64,000 bases of DNA from Vibrio japonicus (GCF_024582835.1 NZ_CP102097.1:1302001-1366000); one strand, 5' to 3'. Shown: positions 37,812-47,420, counted from the stretch's first letter. Numbers and translations are program-made. The notes: generated by a model from the letters alone, not told the origin.

Positions 37812-38293
37812 TGATGGAAAAACAAACGCTTACAACAACCATCACAGAGCAGCAAGCCGAAACGAAGGCTTGCTTTTCACGTTTTGGAACTATTGTGTCA
37901 ATTAATGAATCAACCGCCACTGTCCGAGTGGATTTTGAAGGAAACCCATTTCAGCAGCCATTGACCGCGCGGTTGGGGCGCGGTTTTAGACGTTCTGAAC
38001 TACAGATGGCAATCGATAACAAATTAAGTTGTCGCATTGAGTTTCTGAATGAGGATTTGGGTCTACCGATTGTTACCGATATTTTTTTCTCGATGCTTGA
38101 TGATTCTGACGAGTTCATTCTACGTGCCAAGAAGATGGTGATTGAAACGGAGCAAGAGCTTATCGTCAAAAGCGGCGAGACAGAAACGCGCTATAGCGGT
38201 CGAGACGGGCGTATTACCACTAAAGCGAAATACGTTACTTCGCAAGCGGAGAAAGCGCAAAAAATTCAAGGTGGGACGATCGCAATCAACTGA
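37811..38293 (+). CDS. DUF6484-like VgrG-associated protein
   Basis: This 160-residue protein has an N-terminal OB-like part (GTIVSINESTATVRVDFEGN, then LGLPIVTDIFF) resembling DUF6484, and a short beta-repeat tail ending GGTIAIN, very like the VgrG ending GGNVAIN. Proteins of this kind are encoded beside vgrG and may help load a cargo onto the spike. Its start overlaps the vgrG stop by a base, so the two are probably made together. The domain name is from memory. The adaptor role is inferred. Confidence 0.7.
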   Translation: MMEKQTLTTTITEQQAETKACFSRFGTIVSINESTATVRVDFEGNPFQQPLTARLGRGFRRSELQMAIDNKLSCRIEFLNEDLGLPIVTDIFFSMLDDSDEFILRAKKMVIETEQELIVKSGETETRYSGRDGRITTKAKYVTSQAEKAQKIQGGTIAIN

Positions 38294-38317
38294 TTGTGTT
38301 TAGGATTGGATACATAG

Positions 38318-39637
38318 ATGCAACAAAGACTGGGTGTCGAACACCTTAATCAACCTATTACCAGTCAACTCGTTGAGACTGCGATTATGAATACCGAGCG
38401 CACCATTAATGAGTTGTCTGAACTGTCTCCAACGTGGCTGAGCTTTTGCAACGAAAAGTTGCAATTAGCGTCTGAGAGTTTAGGTTTCCTTCTTAAGCAA
38501 CGTGTTCGTTTTTACGAGAAAGGTTACCCAAGCCGTGATCTTGACTACCTGAAGCTGATCGATCACCAAATAGAAGAACTTAAGCAGGTCTATCTCTCTT
38601 TTTATCGCTTTGCTCCTGGAGTTGTGCACCGACTGAAATATGAAGAGCGAGAAATCTACGCTTGGTTGATGCTACAGCCGGAGCTAGGTCATGATTTAGA
38701 TAACTTAATGTGTGGCTTGAACATCCTAAACGACCTAGAACCAGCAGTGGCGAAGGTGTTTGCAGTGCAATCTCAAATTGAGAATTTTGATAGCGTACTT
38801 GCGGAGCTGATTGAAGGTCAATCAAAGAATAGTTCATTCTATTTAGATTGCTTGCGTTTGCGTCAGACCTTGAGTATTGGCCTCATCAAAAGATGGGTAA
38901 ATGCAGGAAGTATTCCGCCTCAAGCCGCATTTCCGATTCTGGCGGTTCAAGACGTGGCAGAGGGCGTTGAGTGGATAAATGAGAACGCTCGAGAAGATCA
39001 ATACCTATTTGAATGTTTGATTACCAAGAGTGATAGAGGTACTTGGTTTCGTCAACAATTCGGGATTGAAACGGGGAGCGTTTTGTCTACTCAAGCAGTT
39101 ACCTATGCAAAGTTACTAGAGCTAAAAGAATGTATGGCATTTGATATCGACGCGCCAATGGCACCGGTGCACTTTGTGTTAAGTGGAGATTGGCAGCGTA
39201 CTTCTGAAATAGTTGAGTATATTGAACAAATAGACGAGTGTGATGGGGAGGTTTGGGTTCAGGCGTTGTACGTGGTCTACGGCTCACTCCTGCCTTTAGG
39301 ACCTAATCACGTTGGTGTCGAATATGAATGGCATGAGGTGGTGGATCTTCTTCGGGACTGGATTGATGAGGAGAAACACATACAAAACGTCGCGAGTCGA
39401 CTCGGGTCTGCACTAAGCTTTGAATCTACCTTAGAAGCGATGCAAGATACAAATATCGATGTGCAATTTCGTATTTGGTTGTGGAGACAGCTTTGTATTC
39501 AATCTCGTGTTTATGTTCCATGGGATATGGCTATGTCAGTGGAGCAACAAGAACGTATTTTTAACGGCTTAAAACTTAACCCATCTTTAAGTGTTCGATT
39601 TAATTTGAGGGGCAGCAATGCAGTTGTGGGATATTGA
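38318..39637 (+). CDS. T6SS-associated protein of unknown function
   Basis: This 439-residue protein is largely helical and soluble, with no signal peptide or membrane segment. I do not recognise the family. The middle (VLAVQDVAEGVEWINENAREDQYLFECL) has the feel of HEAT-like repeats. It lies between the DUF6484-like gene and the DUF2169 gene and overlaps the latter by 20 bases, so it belongs to the vgrG accessory unit. An assembly or cargo-loading role would fit. That is a guess from context. Confidence 0.6.
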   Translation: MQQRLGVEHLNQPITSQLVETAIMNTERTINELSELSPTWLSFCNEKLQLASESLGFLLKQRVRFYEKGYPSRDLDYLKLIDHQIEELKQVYLSFYRFAPGVVHRLKYEEREIYAWLMLQPELGHDLDNLMCGLNILNDLEPAVAKVFAVQSQIENFDSVLAELIEGQSKNSSFYLDCLRLRQTLSIGLIKRWVNAGSIPPQAAFPILAVQDVAEGVEWINENAREDQYLFECLITKSDRGTWFRQQFGIETGSVLSTQAVTYAKLLELKECMAFDIDAPMAPVHFVLSGDWQRTSEIVEYIEQIDECDGEVWVQALYVVYGSLLPLGPNHVGVEYEWHEVVDLLRDWIDEEKHIQNVASRLGSALSFESTLEAMQDTNIDVQFRIWLWRQLCIQSRVYVPWDMAMSVEQQERIFNGLKLNPSLSVRFNLRGSNAVVGY

Positions 39638-40601
39638 AGAGAATCGGGAGTTATCACTTAAAGGACGCTTTCAACGCGATGAAAATGGTGACGAAGTTTG
39701 GGTTGTCGTGGCAAAACGCTCTTGGCAACTGAAAGGCTCAGACTGGTATGAGTTGGAAGAGAGTGAGATTTTCGATGACCCACAGTACTTAGGTGAGTCC
39801 GGTCACTCGGCAATGAAAGTCGATCATGAATTCTCGTATACAAAAGCAAACACAGATGTATTAATTTTTGGCAAAGCCCGAAGCCTTGGAAAAAAACCAG
39901 TGGTTTATCAAGAGTGCCGTGTGCTGATTGACGGCCATATCGATAAAACGCTAGCTATACACGGTGAACGTGTTTGGGTGGAGCATGGTAGTAGCGTTAC
40001 TTTAAGCAATCCTCGCCCTTTCATTGAAAAGGATATCGATTATTCATGCTCTATTGGCGGCGATATTCGTAATCGGATTGGAGGAGGGATTGCCAGTTCC
40101 AATCGAGAATTACTTAAGCAAAAAGTGCCGTCTATTTTTTATCCAAGAGAAGATTGGAATGCTACTGGATCGAGAGTGCGCGTTGCAGGTTTTGGCCCAG
40201 TGCCCCCTTTCTTTGAATCTCGGCAAAAACTGGCTGGAACATTTGATGAAGAATGGCTAGAGAATCGGAAGCCGATGTTACCTTTAGACTTTGACAAACA
40301 GTTTTATCAGAGTGCGCCAAAAGACCAACAGTGTCAGGGCTACCTAGAAGGTGGGGAGCGATTGGTCATGAGTGGATTTTGCCATGATGATGCGATTTCT
40401 TTTCGTATACCGAAAGACAAGTATCAAGCAATAGCAACTTTTAAGGACGGCAGCTACCAAGCTGATATGGCGATCTACACGGTGTTTGTTGACTCAGAAA
40501 ATAAAAAAATATCTATAAGCTATACCGCCTCTATCCCATGCCAAGGAAAAGAGCATCTATTGTTGTCCACGACGGTCATTAACCAGCAAGAGGTTTCGTG
40601 A
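39618..40601 (+). CDS. DUF2169 T6SS adaptor protein
   Basis: DUF2169 proteins act as chaperones or adaptors for effectors that begin with a DUF4150 (PAAR-like) domain, as shown in Agrobacterium. The 327 residues carry the family landmarks VVVAKRSWQL near the start, GFGPVPPFFESRQKLAGTFDEEWLE and PLLPxDFDxxFYQSAPxDQQ-like text (MLPLDFDKQFYQSAPKDQQ) and a GGERLVMSG segment. GAGGGG precedes the ATG. The expected client in this window, a DUF4150 effector, survives only as a broken start at 60261. Confidence 0.85.
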   Translation: MQLWDIEENRELSLKGRFQRDENGDEVWVVVAKRSWQLKGSDWYELEESEIFDDPQYLGESGHSAMKVDHEFSYTKANTDVLIFGKARSLGKKPVVYQECRVLIDGHIDKTLAIHGERVWVEHGSSVTLSNPRPFIEKDIDYSCSIGGDIRNRIGGGIASSNRELLKQKVPSIFYPREDWNATGSRVRVAGFGPVPPFFESRQKLAGTFDEEWLENRKPMLPLDFDKQFYQSAPKDQQCQGYLEGGERLVMSGFCHDDAISFRIPKDKYQAIATFKDGSYQADMAIYTVFVDSENKKISISYTASIPCQGKEHLLLSTTVINQQEVS

Positions 40602-40602
40602 C

Positions 40603-41547
40603 ATGGATAATTCTACGGGTCGCTACGTCCTTGGAATGGAAGTGGTAACTCCAACAGGTATGAATTTAGATATCGCTAGCTCTGTCGCGAAAGCGGATTT
40701 ATCACGATTTGAACAGCGTACGGGTGATGATGGCATAGAACGTTTTACCTATGCAAAAATCGAATATACCCAGCATGATGTGCTATTCGAAAAGATCTGC
40801 GAGTTGTCGGGGTATTTAATTGAATCACTGCTAAAACAATTGCCGCGTGCGCTGAAATTAATTCCACTACTTATTGCGGTTCCTCACAAAGTCCCATTAT
40901 CAAAGATGCAGCATTGGCTAGAACAAAGCGATTATTCTTCCTATTTGTCCACAATCGAAGTCGTACACGCAAGTGGGCCTAGCTTTATTCTCCATGCGAT
41001 GAAATCTTTGGATAAATATGATGCATTGATATGTGTTTCATTAGACTCGCTTGTAGACTCTATAGATGATTTGATTGATAACGCTATGGTAATGAGTTCA
41101 AGTAACCCATGGGGAATTATTCCAAGTGAAGGTGGGGCTGGACTGTTACTTTGTCGAAGAAGTACGATAAGTACCTTAAACCTCGTACCGAAAGCGGAGC
41201 TAGGCTATATCGATATTGCTCTCGAAAGTATAGACCGACGCGGAATGTTTCGTTTGGTTCAGCGCGCTAGTAAGCAACTTGAGGCGTTTGGTGAGGTTTA
41301 TTCGGATATGTCGAACTTACGCGCACATACCGAAGATTACGGATTTGCGCTAGGCGCGAAAGCAGAGCGATTTACTCATCCACAGCAACCTAATCTTATC
41401 AACGATTTGTGGGGGACAATGGGTTGCTGCTCTTCACTCGCTCTGATTGCATTTGCCATTCACAATCATCATTTCAAGCAAGAGGCAACATTATTAATGT
41501 TTGATACCAATGGTGATAAAGGGTTGTTGCAGTTGCTCGCCCCGTAA
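40603..41547 (+). CDS. Ketoacyl-synthase-like T6SS accessory protein, catalytic Cys absent
   Basis: This 314-residue protein has the thiolase/ketoacyl-synthase fold pattern: GMEVVTPTGMN at the start, EVVHASGPSFILHAMKSL where the nucleophile elbow should be, a following VSLDSLVD, and SEGGAGLLLCRR. At the elbow the usual ACASG-type Cys is replaced (VHASG), so condensation activity is unlikely. Such proteins accompany DUF2169 and DUF4150 genes in T6SS loci. It starts one base after the DUF2169 stop. A structural or cargo-handling role is inferred. Confidence 0.7.
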   Translation: MDNSTGRYVLGMEVVTPTGMNLDIASSVAKADLSRFEQRTGDDGIERFTYAKIEYTQHDVLFEKICELSGYLIESLLKQLPRALKLIPLLIAVPHKVPLSKMQHWLEQSDYSSYLSTIEVVHASGPSFILHAMKSLDKYDALICVSLDSLVDSIDDLIDNAMVMSSSNPWGIIPSEGGAGLLLCRRSTISTLNLVPKAELGYIDIALESIDRRGMFRLVQRASKQLEAFGEVYSDMSNLRAHTEDYGFALGAKAERFTHPQQPNLINDLWGTMGCCSSLALIAFAIHNHHFKQEATLLMFDTNGDKGLLQLLAP

Positions 41548-41652
41548 TTGGTATTTTCTTATGAGTAGTCGCGAATAAATCGGGGCTATTGTTTACTCTG
41601 TTAGAAAGTTATTACATCAACACAGATAGCGCAGTCAAAGCGTATGTTAAAG

Positions 41653-41691
41653 AGCCTATTTCCTTAGGAGGAATCACTAAAGTGATAGGCT
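41653..41691 (+). terminator. Nested hairpin structure before the kinase gene
   Basis: AGCCTAT (41653-41659) pairs with ATAGGCT (41685-41691). Inside lie TCACT/AGTGA (674-678/681-685) and a small TCC/GGA stem, so the RNA could fold as a compact multi-arm structure. The sequence after it, TATTGTTCGTTTTAAA, is moderately T-rich. It may be a weak terminator between the vgrG accessory unit and the kinase operon. Confidence 0.35.
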
Positions 41692-41783
41692 TATTGTTCG
41701 TTTTAAATATCAGCCTTGAAACACGGTTGCCTATATAAATATTATCTGCACCTAAGAGTATTTGTTCAATAAAAGAGTACAAA

Positions 41784-43775
41784 GTGTCTGATAATCAAGA
41801 GGCAGCCAAAAGATATATTGATCAATTGGTTGTTAAAGCTATTGAGAAAAAGAAACAGAACGAGTTGAAGTTGGCACAAAAAAATAAGCCAAAGCTTGAA
41901 TATGTGCTCTTTTCCCAATTTGATGTACTAGACACGCTTCGCTCCAAAAATGGTAGGACGACGGTTTACCATCTCGCCAAAAAAGGCAATCCTGAGAAGC
42001 AAGTCTGCTGCAAAGTCGTTAATGAAGACGCACCAGACATTGCCAACAAAATGCTGGTTGATGAAGCCAGCAGGCTGGAACTCTCACAACATCCTAGCGT
42101 TGCGGAATTTATCAAGGTTGGCAACGAATTCGAACGACCTTATTTGATGTACCAGTGGATTCAAGGTGAAACGCTCGCGGAAAAAATGCAGCGTCATTAT
42201 TCCAAGGGTTTCCGCCATGATCATATTGCATGGTTGGTTTACCAATTGGCTGGTGCACTTGAATTTATGCACACAAGAGGTATTTGTCACCTTGATATTA
42301 AACCTTCCAATGTTCTGGTGAGTGAAGGCGATTACGTAAAACTGATCGACTTTGGTGCTGCTTGTTATAAAGGTGAATCTGAAAAACATGCGGAAGCAAG
42401 TTTGAGCTATGCTTCTCCCGTTTATTTACAAACAGGCACTACTGAGCCACAAGATGACGTCTATTCATTAGCGCTGTTAACTGGCCACCTTTTCCTCGGC
42501 GCTGTCGTTGGAGATACATGGAATAAGCAGTTGTTAGGCCGTAAACGCCCAACACAAATTCCAAGTCATATTTGGACGTTATTAAAAGAGGTTACCGATA
42601 ACCCTAGAGGTCATGGTTATACAACCATTTCTTTTGCTCAACAGCTTGCCCAGATTGATACACAATCTCTTGACTCGAACGCAAGTGCGCCAATTTTTAG
42701 CAATTTACGTAACGCGGATCTTGTGCTCACCCAGGGTAAGTCACAAGACAAAGCGAGCTCTGGGCGCTTTAAGGTGCTTGAAGCGACGTTGGTGGTGAGT
42801 ATTGCTGCCATCGCGGGACATTATTTCTACACGCAGTATCTGTCATCACAAAAGTTGAATGCTCAACAGGATACTGTATCTACCGAGTCAGTGAGTGGGA
42901 TTAAACCTGCTCAAACAGCGTCATTTTTAACTCAACCTCCTTGGGAAATAGAACTGGCTCTCAATGGAAAAGGAAACAACTTCTTCCAAACGGCTCCCTA
43001 TCGTGAAGCATATGAGATTCAACAAACAAACTTATCTAAGTTTTATGAAAAGAATCAAGCAGAGTTAGAGTCCTATCAAACACTTGCGGATGAACTGCCG
43101 ACTCAGTTGTTCGATGTAAGAAAAGAGCTCGTTGCATTTAGGGAAACATTAACAGGTGGTCGAGCTTTGTCTCCTGCTGCAGATAAAGCCTGGACGTCTG
43201 TGATGGCTGGGTTAAACACTGTGTCCGTGAATTCTTTAAAACTATCGGCAGTCGCGGGTAGTAAAGATAAACAACTCACTAGCCTGATTTTAGAAGGTGA
43301 GGCGACGTTAGCAGATAACGAATTAAAAGCAGCTTGGTTGCTCAATCAGTCAGAAACGTACTTTTATAGCCAAGTGCTGCCTAAAAAGGTATTGAGAAAT
43401 ATTAGTGACTCCATTGAGAAGAACGCGAAAGAGCGCTTATATGATAAAGCCATTGATGAAGCCGAGGCGGCTAGAGCATTTTTTGGTCACACGCCCGACT
43501 TGACACAAAAAGTCAAAGATTTGAAAGTTGCTCGAAGCGAATTCATTTTATTTAGTTCAGTCACGGAACAGTCCGTTTTCAATGATCAAGAGTTGTACGA
43601 CGCATTATCAGACCTAGAACGGAACGCACCGAAGAAGTTTAATGAAATCATTGAACTGCTAAATAGCATGGCTGCGGACTCTATCAATAAAAGTCATCAA
43701 CTTTCGACCCCCGCACCTGGCGCAATTGCGGTAGAGCGTGCCGTCAAAGATTATTTAGCGGCAGATCGAGGTTAA
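41784..43775 (+). CDS. ppkA: PpkA-like Ser/Thr protein kinase of the T6SS
   Basis: This is a membrane-anchored Hanks-type kinase that probably controls T6SS assembly by phosphorylating the FHA protein encoded at 55998. The 663 residues hold a kinase domain (about 45-300) with the ATP Lys in VCCKVV, the catalytic loop HLDIKPSNVLV and DFG in LIDFGAAC, a single membrane segment near 331-350, and a helical periplasmic part. The start is GTG 41784, with a weak ribosome-binding site. It begins a new gene run (kinase-tssA-tssB-tssC) 236 bases after the previous gene. Confidence 0.9.
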   Translation: MSDNQEAAKRYIDQLVVKAIEKKKQNELKLAQKNKPKLEYVLFSQFDVLDTLRSKNGRTTVYHLAKKGNPEKQVCCKVVNEDAPDIANKMLVDEASRLELSQHPSVAEFIKVGNEFERPYLMYQWIQGETLAEKMQRHYSKGFRHDHIAWLVYQLAGALEFMHTRGICHLDIKPSNVLVSEGDYVKLIDFGAACYKGESEKHAEASLSYASPVYLQTGTTEPQDDVYSLALLTGHLFLGAVVGDTWNKQLLGRKRPTQIPSHIWTLLKEVTDNPRGHGYTTISFAQQLAQIDTQSLDSNASAPIFSNLRNADLVLTQGKSQDKASSGRFKVLEATLVVSIAAIAGHYFYTQYLSSQKLNAQQDTVSTESVSGIKPAQTASFLTQPPWEIELALNGKGNNFFQTAPYREAYEIQQTNLSKFYEKNQAELESYQTLADELPTQLFDVRKELVAFRETLTGGRALSPAADKAWTSVMAGLNTVSVNSLKLSAVAGSKDKQLTSLILEGEATLADNELKAAWLLNQSETYFYSQVLPKKVLRNISDSIEKNAKERLYDKAIDEAEAARAFFGHTPDLTQKVKDLKVARSEFILFSSVTEQSVFNDQELYDALSDLERNAPKKFNEIIELLNSMAADSINKSHQLSTPAPGAIAVERAVKDYLAADRG

Positions 43776-43777
43776 TC

Positions 43778-45385
43778 ATGTCTGTCATTGATATAGATCA
43801 ACTACTAAATCCCATTGCTGATTCTTCGCCAGCGGGCCAAGATGCTCGTTATGAGCCATGCTATGAAATGATGGAAGCGGAAGTCAAAAAGTTTGGTTCT
43901 TTGTTCGGTGAAACGGTTGATTGGAGTTCTGTTAAGATTTATTCAACGGAAGTGCTAGGACAGCACAGTAAAGACCTAAAAGCGATTTGCTATTTAGTCC
44001 GTGCATTAACTGAAGAAGCTGGTTTGGAGGGCTTTGAAGACGGTTTAAAACTGCTTAATGAAGCGTTAACTCGTTATGGTTCTGAACTCTATCCGACAAG
44101 AAAACGTGGTAGAGAAGGGGCCGTTGACTGGCTAAATCATCAGTTCAAACTGGTCAGTAGCAAGCTAGCAGAAGAGCAACTCTCATGGGAACTTGTGTCT
44201 CGATGCGTCGCTACGATAGAGGAAGTCCAGCGACACTATGATGAAGTGTTCCCAGACTCTGAAGCCGATTTTTTTGAAATTCGTACTCAGCTTAACGGTC
44301 TATCGCAACATGCGGTAGTGTTGGAGCAACCAGCGCCGGAAGAGCAGGTTGTTGAAACGAATAATCAATCGAATACCTCTGAACCTGCTCAAGAAGACAT
44401 ACAGCAACCGACAGCAGAAACATCAGAAAAGGGTGTACAGAAAAAAACGGCGACGGAAAAAGCCATTCCACCGAGTTCAGCGAAGCAAACGCAGCGACCG
44501 CGAAAAAAAGCGGTAACCAAAGAAGTGGATGTTGATACTGATTTTTCTTCACCAACAGCGTCAAAGCGCACGTTGAAAAAAGTTGCAGAGGTGATGATTT
44601 ACTCAGACCCAAGTGAACCTCTCGTGTATCGAATCTACCGTCATTTAACCTGGAATGATATTGAAGCTTTGCCTGATCACCAAAATAATGAAACGGCACT
44701 AAGCTTGGCGGTTTCATCGGATCAACAAGCCGAATATCGTGAGAAAGCCAACCAAGACAGCGATGTAGACACGATCAAGCGCTTAGAACGCACGCTGACT
44801 GATGCACCTTTCTGGCTTACAGGGCATTATTTTGTTTATTCAATGCTAACGAATCTTGGGTTTGACGAAGCCGCTCTGGCCGTTAAACAAGAGGTGAAGC
44901 GTTTCGTAGATTCACTCGAAGGCATTGAGCACCTTTCATTTAAGAATTCTATACCATTTGCAGATGAAGCAACGCTGAGCTGGTTGTCGACTAATGTCGC
45001 AGAATCATCGAGCTCTCAACCTGTTATTCAGACGGTTGTTATCGCTGAAGAAGATTCATCTCTGATGGAAGATATAACCCTCGATAAACTTGGGGAATGT
45101 GCAGCTGAACTTGCTCGAAAACTCGAACTCGATAGCTCAGGACGAGGGCAGTTCTTGCTGTATTTACAATTGATAACAGCTTACCAGTCAGTTGGATTAT
45201 ACCCTTTGTGTCTACCCTATCTTGAAAAGAATTGGGAGGTACAAAAGCAGTTTGATCTGGCTAGCTGGGAACCACACTTATCGCTTCAATTAGAAGATCT
45301 AATTCGAAAAACACTTCGTCAGTTATTCCGAACTAAGGAACTTCTACCCGCGAAGTACGAAGAGTGGGAAGCAATCTATAACTAA
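43778..45385 (+). CDS. tssA: TssA (ImpA/VasJ-like)
   Basis: TssA caps or primes the growing tube and sheath. The 535 residues have the ImpA N-terminal domain (ISP-like DSSPAGQDARYEP, then VDWSSVKIYSTEVL and KDLKAICYLVRALT), a low-complexity linker rich in Gln, Thr and Lys (about 185-265), and a long C-terminal domain as in VasJ-type TssA. It starts 2 bases after the kinase gene. Confidence 0.92.
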   Translation: MSVIDIDQLLNPIADSSPAGQDARYEPCYEMMEAEVKKFGSLFGETVDWSSVKIYSTEVLGQHSKDLKAICYLVRALTEEAGLEGFEDGLKLLNEALTRYGSELYPTRKRGREGAVDWLNHQFKLVSSKLAEEQLSWELVSRCVATIEEVQRHYDEVFPDSEADFFEIRTQLNGLSQHAVVLEQPAPEEQVVETNNQSNTSEPAQEDIQQPTAETSEKGVQKKTATEKAIPPSSAKQTQRPRKKAVTKEVDVDTDFSSPTASKRTLKKVAEVMIYSDPSEPLVYRIYRHLTWNDIEALPDHQNNETALSLAVSSDQQAEYREKANQDSDVDTIKRLERTLTDAPFWLTGHYFVYSMLTNLGFDEAALAVKQEVKRFVDSLEGIEHLSFKNSIPFADEATLSWLSTNVAESSSSQPVIQTVVIAEEDSSLMEDITLDKLGECAAELARKLELDSSGRGQFLLYLQLITAYQSVGLYPLCLPYLEKNWEVQKQFDLASWEPHLSLQLEDLIRKTLRQLFRTKELLPAKYEEWEAIYN

Positions 45386-45411
45386 TTACAAAATTAGATA
45401 AGGAATTCATT

Positions 45412-45915
45412 ATGTCACGTGATGGCTCGGTGGCCCCGAAAGAGCGAATTAATATCCGTTATGTTCCATCAAGCGGCGATACGCAAGACGATGTAGAACT
45501 ACCGCTAAGTATGATGGTAGTTGGTGATTTTACTGCTCGCGCAGATGAAACGCCAATTGAGGAGCGTACACCGATCAATATCGACAAAGAAAACTTTAAC
45601 GAAGTACTGGAAGGTTTTTCGCCTAACGTTCAAGTGAATGTTGCAAACCGTCTTACTGACGATGAAGACACGCAAATGAGTGTTGATCTGACGTTTAAGA
45701 ACATGAAGGATTTCTCGCCAGAATCGATTGCCAAAAGCGTTCCTGAACTAAATAGCTTACTTGAACTGCGTGAAGCATTGGTAGCGCTGAAAGGGCCTCT
45801 GGGTAATGTTCCTGCGTTCCGTAAGAAGATTGCTGCTGTGCTTCAAGATGAAGAAGCGAGAAAGAAACTTTTGGATGAACTAAGCATTGGCGACGTCCAA
45901 AACGCGAAAGAATAG
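45412..45915 (+). CDS. tssB: TssB (VipA), small sheath subunit
   Basis: TssB and TssC co-assemble into the contractile sheath. The 167 residues open with SRDGSVAPKERINIRY and include LPLSMMVVGDFTAR and NVQVNVANRL, standard for TssB. AAGGAA precedes the ATG. It is followed 11 bases later by tssC. Confidence 0.96.
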   Translation: MSRDGSVAPKERINIRYVPSSGDTQDDVELPLSMMVVGDFTARADETPIEERTPINIDKENFNEVLEGFSPNVQVNVANRLTDDEDTQMSVDLTFKNMKDFSPESIAKSVPELNSLLELREALVALKGPLGNVPAFRKKIAAVLQDEEARKKLLDELSIGDVQNAKE

Positions 45916-45926
45916 TAAGGGATAGC

Positions 45927-47402
45927 ATGTCTGTAGAAGCACAAGTGCCAGAACAAGAAGCAACCTTAGTAGAATCAGGTTCACTTCTGGATAGCATTCT
46001 TAATGAAACACGTTTAAAGCCAAGTGATGAAGGTTTTGATGTCGCAAAACGTGGTGTTGAAGCGTTTATTAGTGAGCTACTAAGCAGTTCAAAAACAGAG
46101 AAAGTTGATCAATCTCTTGTTGATCTAATGATTTCTGAAATCGACCAGAAGCTGTCTAAACAAGTTGATGCCATTCTTCACCACGAAGAAGTCCAATCGA
46201 TAGAATCGACGTGGCGCGGTCTTAAATACTTAGTCGACCACACTGAGTTCAGAGAAAACATTCAAATTGAACTGATTTCGGCGAAGAAAGATGAAGTTCT
46301 TGATGATTTTGAAGATGCTCCTGAAGTGGTAAAGTCTGGCCTTTATAAACAGATTTACACTCGCGAATATGGCCAGTTTGGTGGTAAGCCTGTGGGTGCG
46401 GTAATCTGTGATTACCAATTGTCTGCATCGTCACCAGACATCAAACTGATGGAATACATGGGCAATGTGGGGGCAATGTCTCACGCGCCGTTCATTACGT
46501 CTGCGTCTGCTAAGTTCTTTGGTTTAGATAGTTATGAAGAGTTACCTAACCTAAAAGATCTTAAATCAGTATTTGAGGGGCCACAGTACGCGAAATGGCG
46601 TGGTTTCCGTGAGCACGAAGATGCGCGTTACGTTGGTTTATGTACGTCTCGTTTTATGCTGCGCACACCATACTCTGTTGAAGATAATCCGATCAAAGCG
46701 TTTGATTACGATGAAAAAGTGACAGATAGCCACGACAATTATTTGTGGGGTAACTCTGCTTATGCGCTTGCGTCAAAAATCAGTGAGTCATTTGCGAAGT
46801 ACCGTTGGTGTCCGAACATTATTGGCCCACAAAGTGGTGGCGCGGTAGGCGATCTACCTGTCTACAACTTTGAAGCAATGGGACAAATCGAGACGAAGAT
46901 ACCGACAGAAATCCTGGTATCAGACCGTCGAGAATTTGAACTAGCGGAAGAGGGTTTTATCGCATTAACAATGCGTAAAGGTTCCGACAATGCTGCGTTT
47001 TTCTCAGCTAACTCAGTTCAAAAACCAAAAGTATTCGCGAATACTCCTGAAGGTAAGCAAGCGGAAATGAACTACAAACTAGGTACTCAGCTACCTTACA
47101 TGTTCATCATTAACCGTCTTGCGCATTACATCAAAGTATTGCAACGTGAGCAAATCGGCTCGTGGAAAGAGCGTTCTGACCTAGAAATTGAGTTGAATAA
47201 ATGGATTCGCCAATACGTTTCTGACCAAGAAAACCCACCAGCAGAAGTGCGTGGTCGTCGACCACTACGTGCTGCTAAGGTAGAAGTATCGAACGTCGAA
47301 GGTGATCCAGGTTGGTATAAAGTATCTTTGTCTGTCCGTCCTCACTTTAAGTACATGGGGGCCAGCTTCGATCTGTCACTAGTTGGTAAACTTGACCAAT
47401 AA
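45927..47402 (+). CDS. tssC: TssC (VipB), large sheath subunit
   Basis: TssC is the main sheath protein. The 491 residues include IESTWRGLKYLVDHTEF, the FGGKPVGAVICDYQ stretch and the conserved C-terminal region with RPLRAAKVEVSNVEGDPGWYKVSLSVRPHFKYMGASFDLSLVGKL-type text. The gene ends just before a strong terminator (47421-47450), which should keep sheath messages above those of the baseplate genes that follow. Confidence 0.97.
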   Translation: MSVEAQVPEQEATLVESGSLLDSILNETRLKPSDEGFDVAKRGVEAFISELLSSSKTEKVDQSLVDLMISEIDQKLSKQVDAILHHEEVQSIESTWRGLKYLVDHTEFRENIQIELISAKKDEVLDDFEDAPEVVKSGLYKQIYTREYGQFGGKPVGAVICDYQLSASSPDIKLMEYMGNVGAMSHAPFITSASAKFFGLDSYEELPNLKDLKSVFEGPQYAKWRGFREHEDARYVGLCTSRFMLRTPYSVEDNPIKAFDYDEKVTDSHDNYLWGNSAYALASKISESFAKYRWCPNIIGPQSGGAVGDLPVYNFEAMGQIETKIPTEILVSDRREFELAEEGFIALTMRKGSDNAAFFSANSVQKPKVFANTPEGKQAEMNYKLGTQLPYMFIINRLAHYIKVLQREQIGSWKERSDLEIELNKWIRQYVSDQENPPAEVRGRRPLRAAKVEVSNVEGDPGWYKVSLSVRPHFKYMGASFDLSLVGKLDQ

Positions 47403-47420
47403 TCCATTGTTAGCAGTATC

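Noticed and set aside
41716..41735. ACGGTTGCC before the kinase gene as a -12 element
   Set aside because: Upstream bases read TGAAAC and the spacing to TTGC is one base short of the sigma-54 rule.
44292..44717. 141-codon antisense frame inside tssA
   Set aside because: It mirrors the low-complexity linker of TssA; its Leu/Phe-rich composition follows from the Gln/Glu/Lys-rich sense strand.
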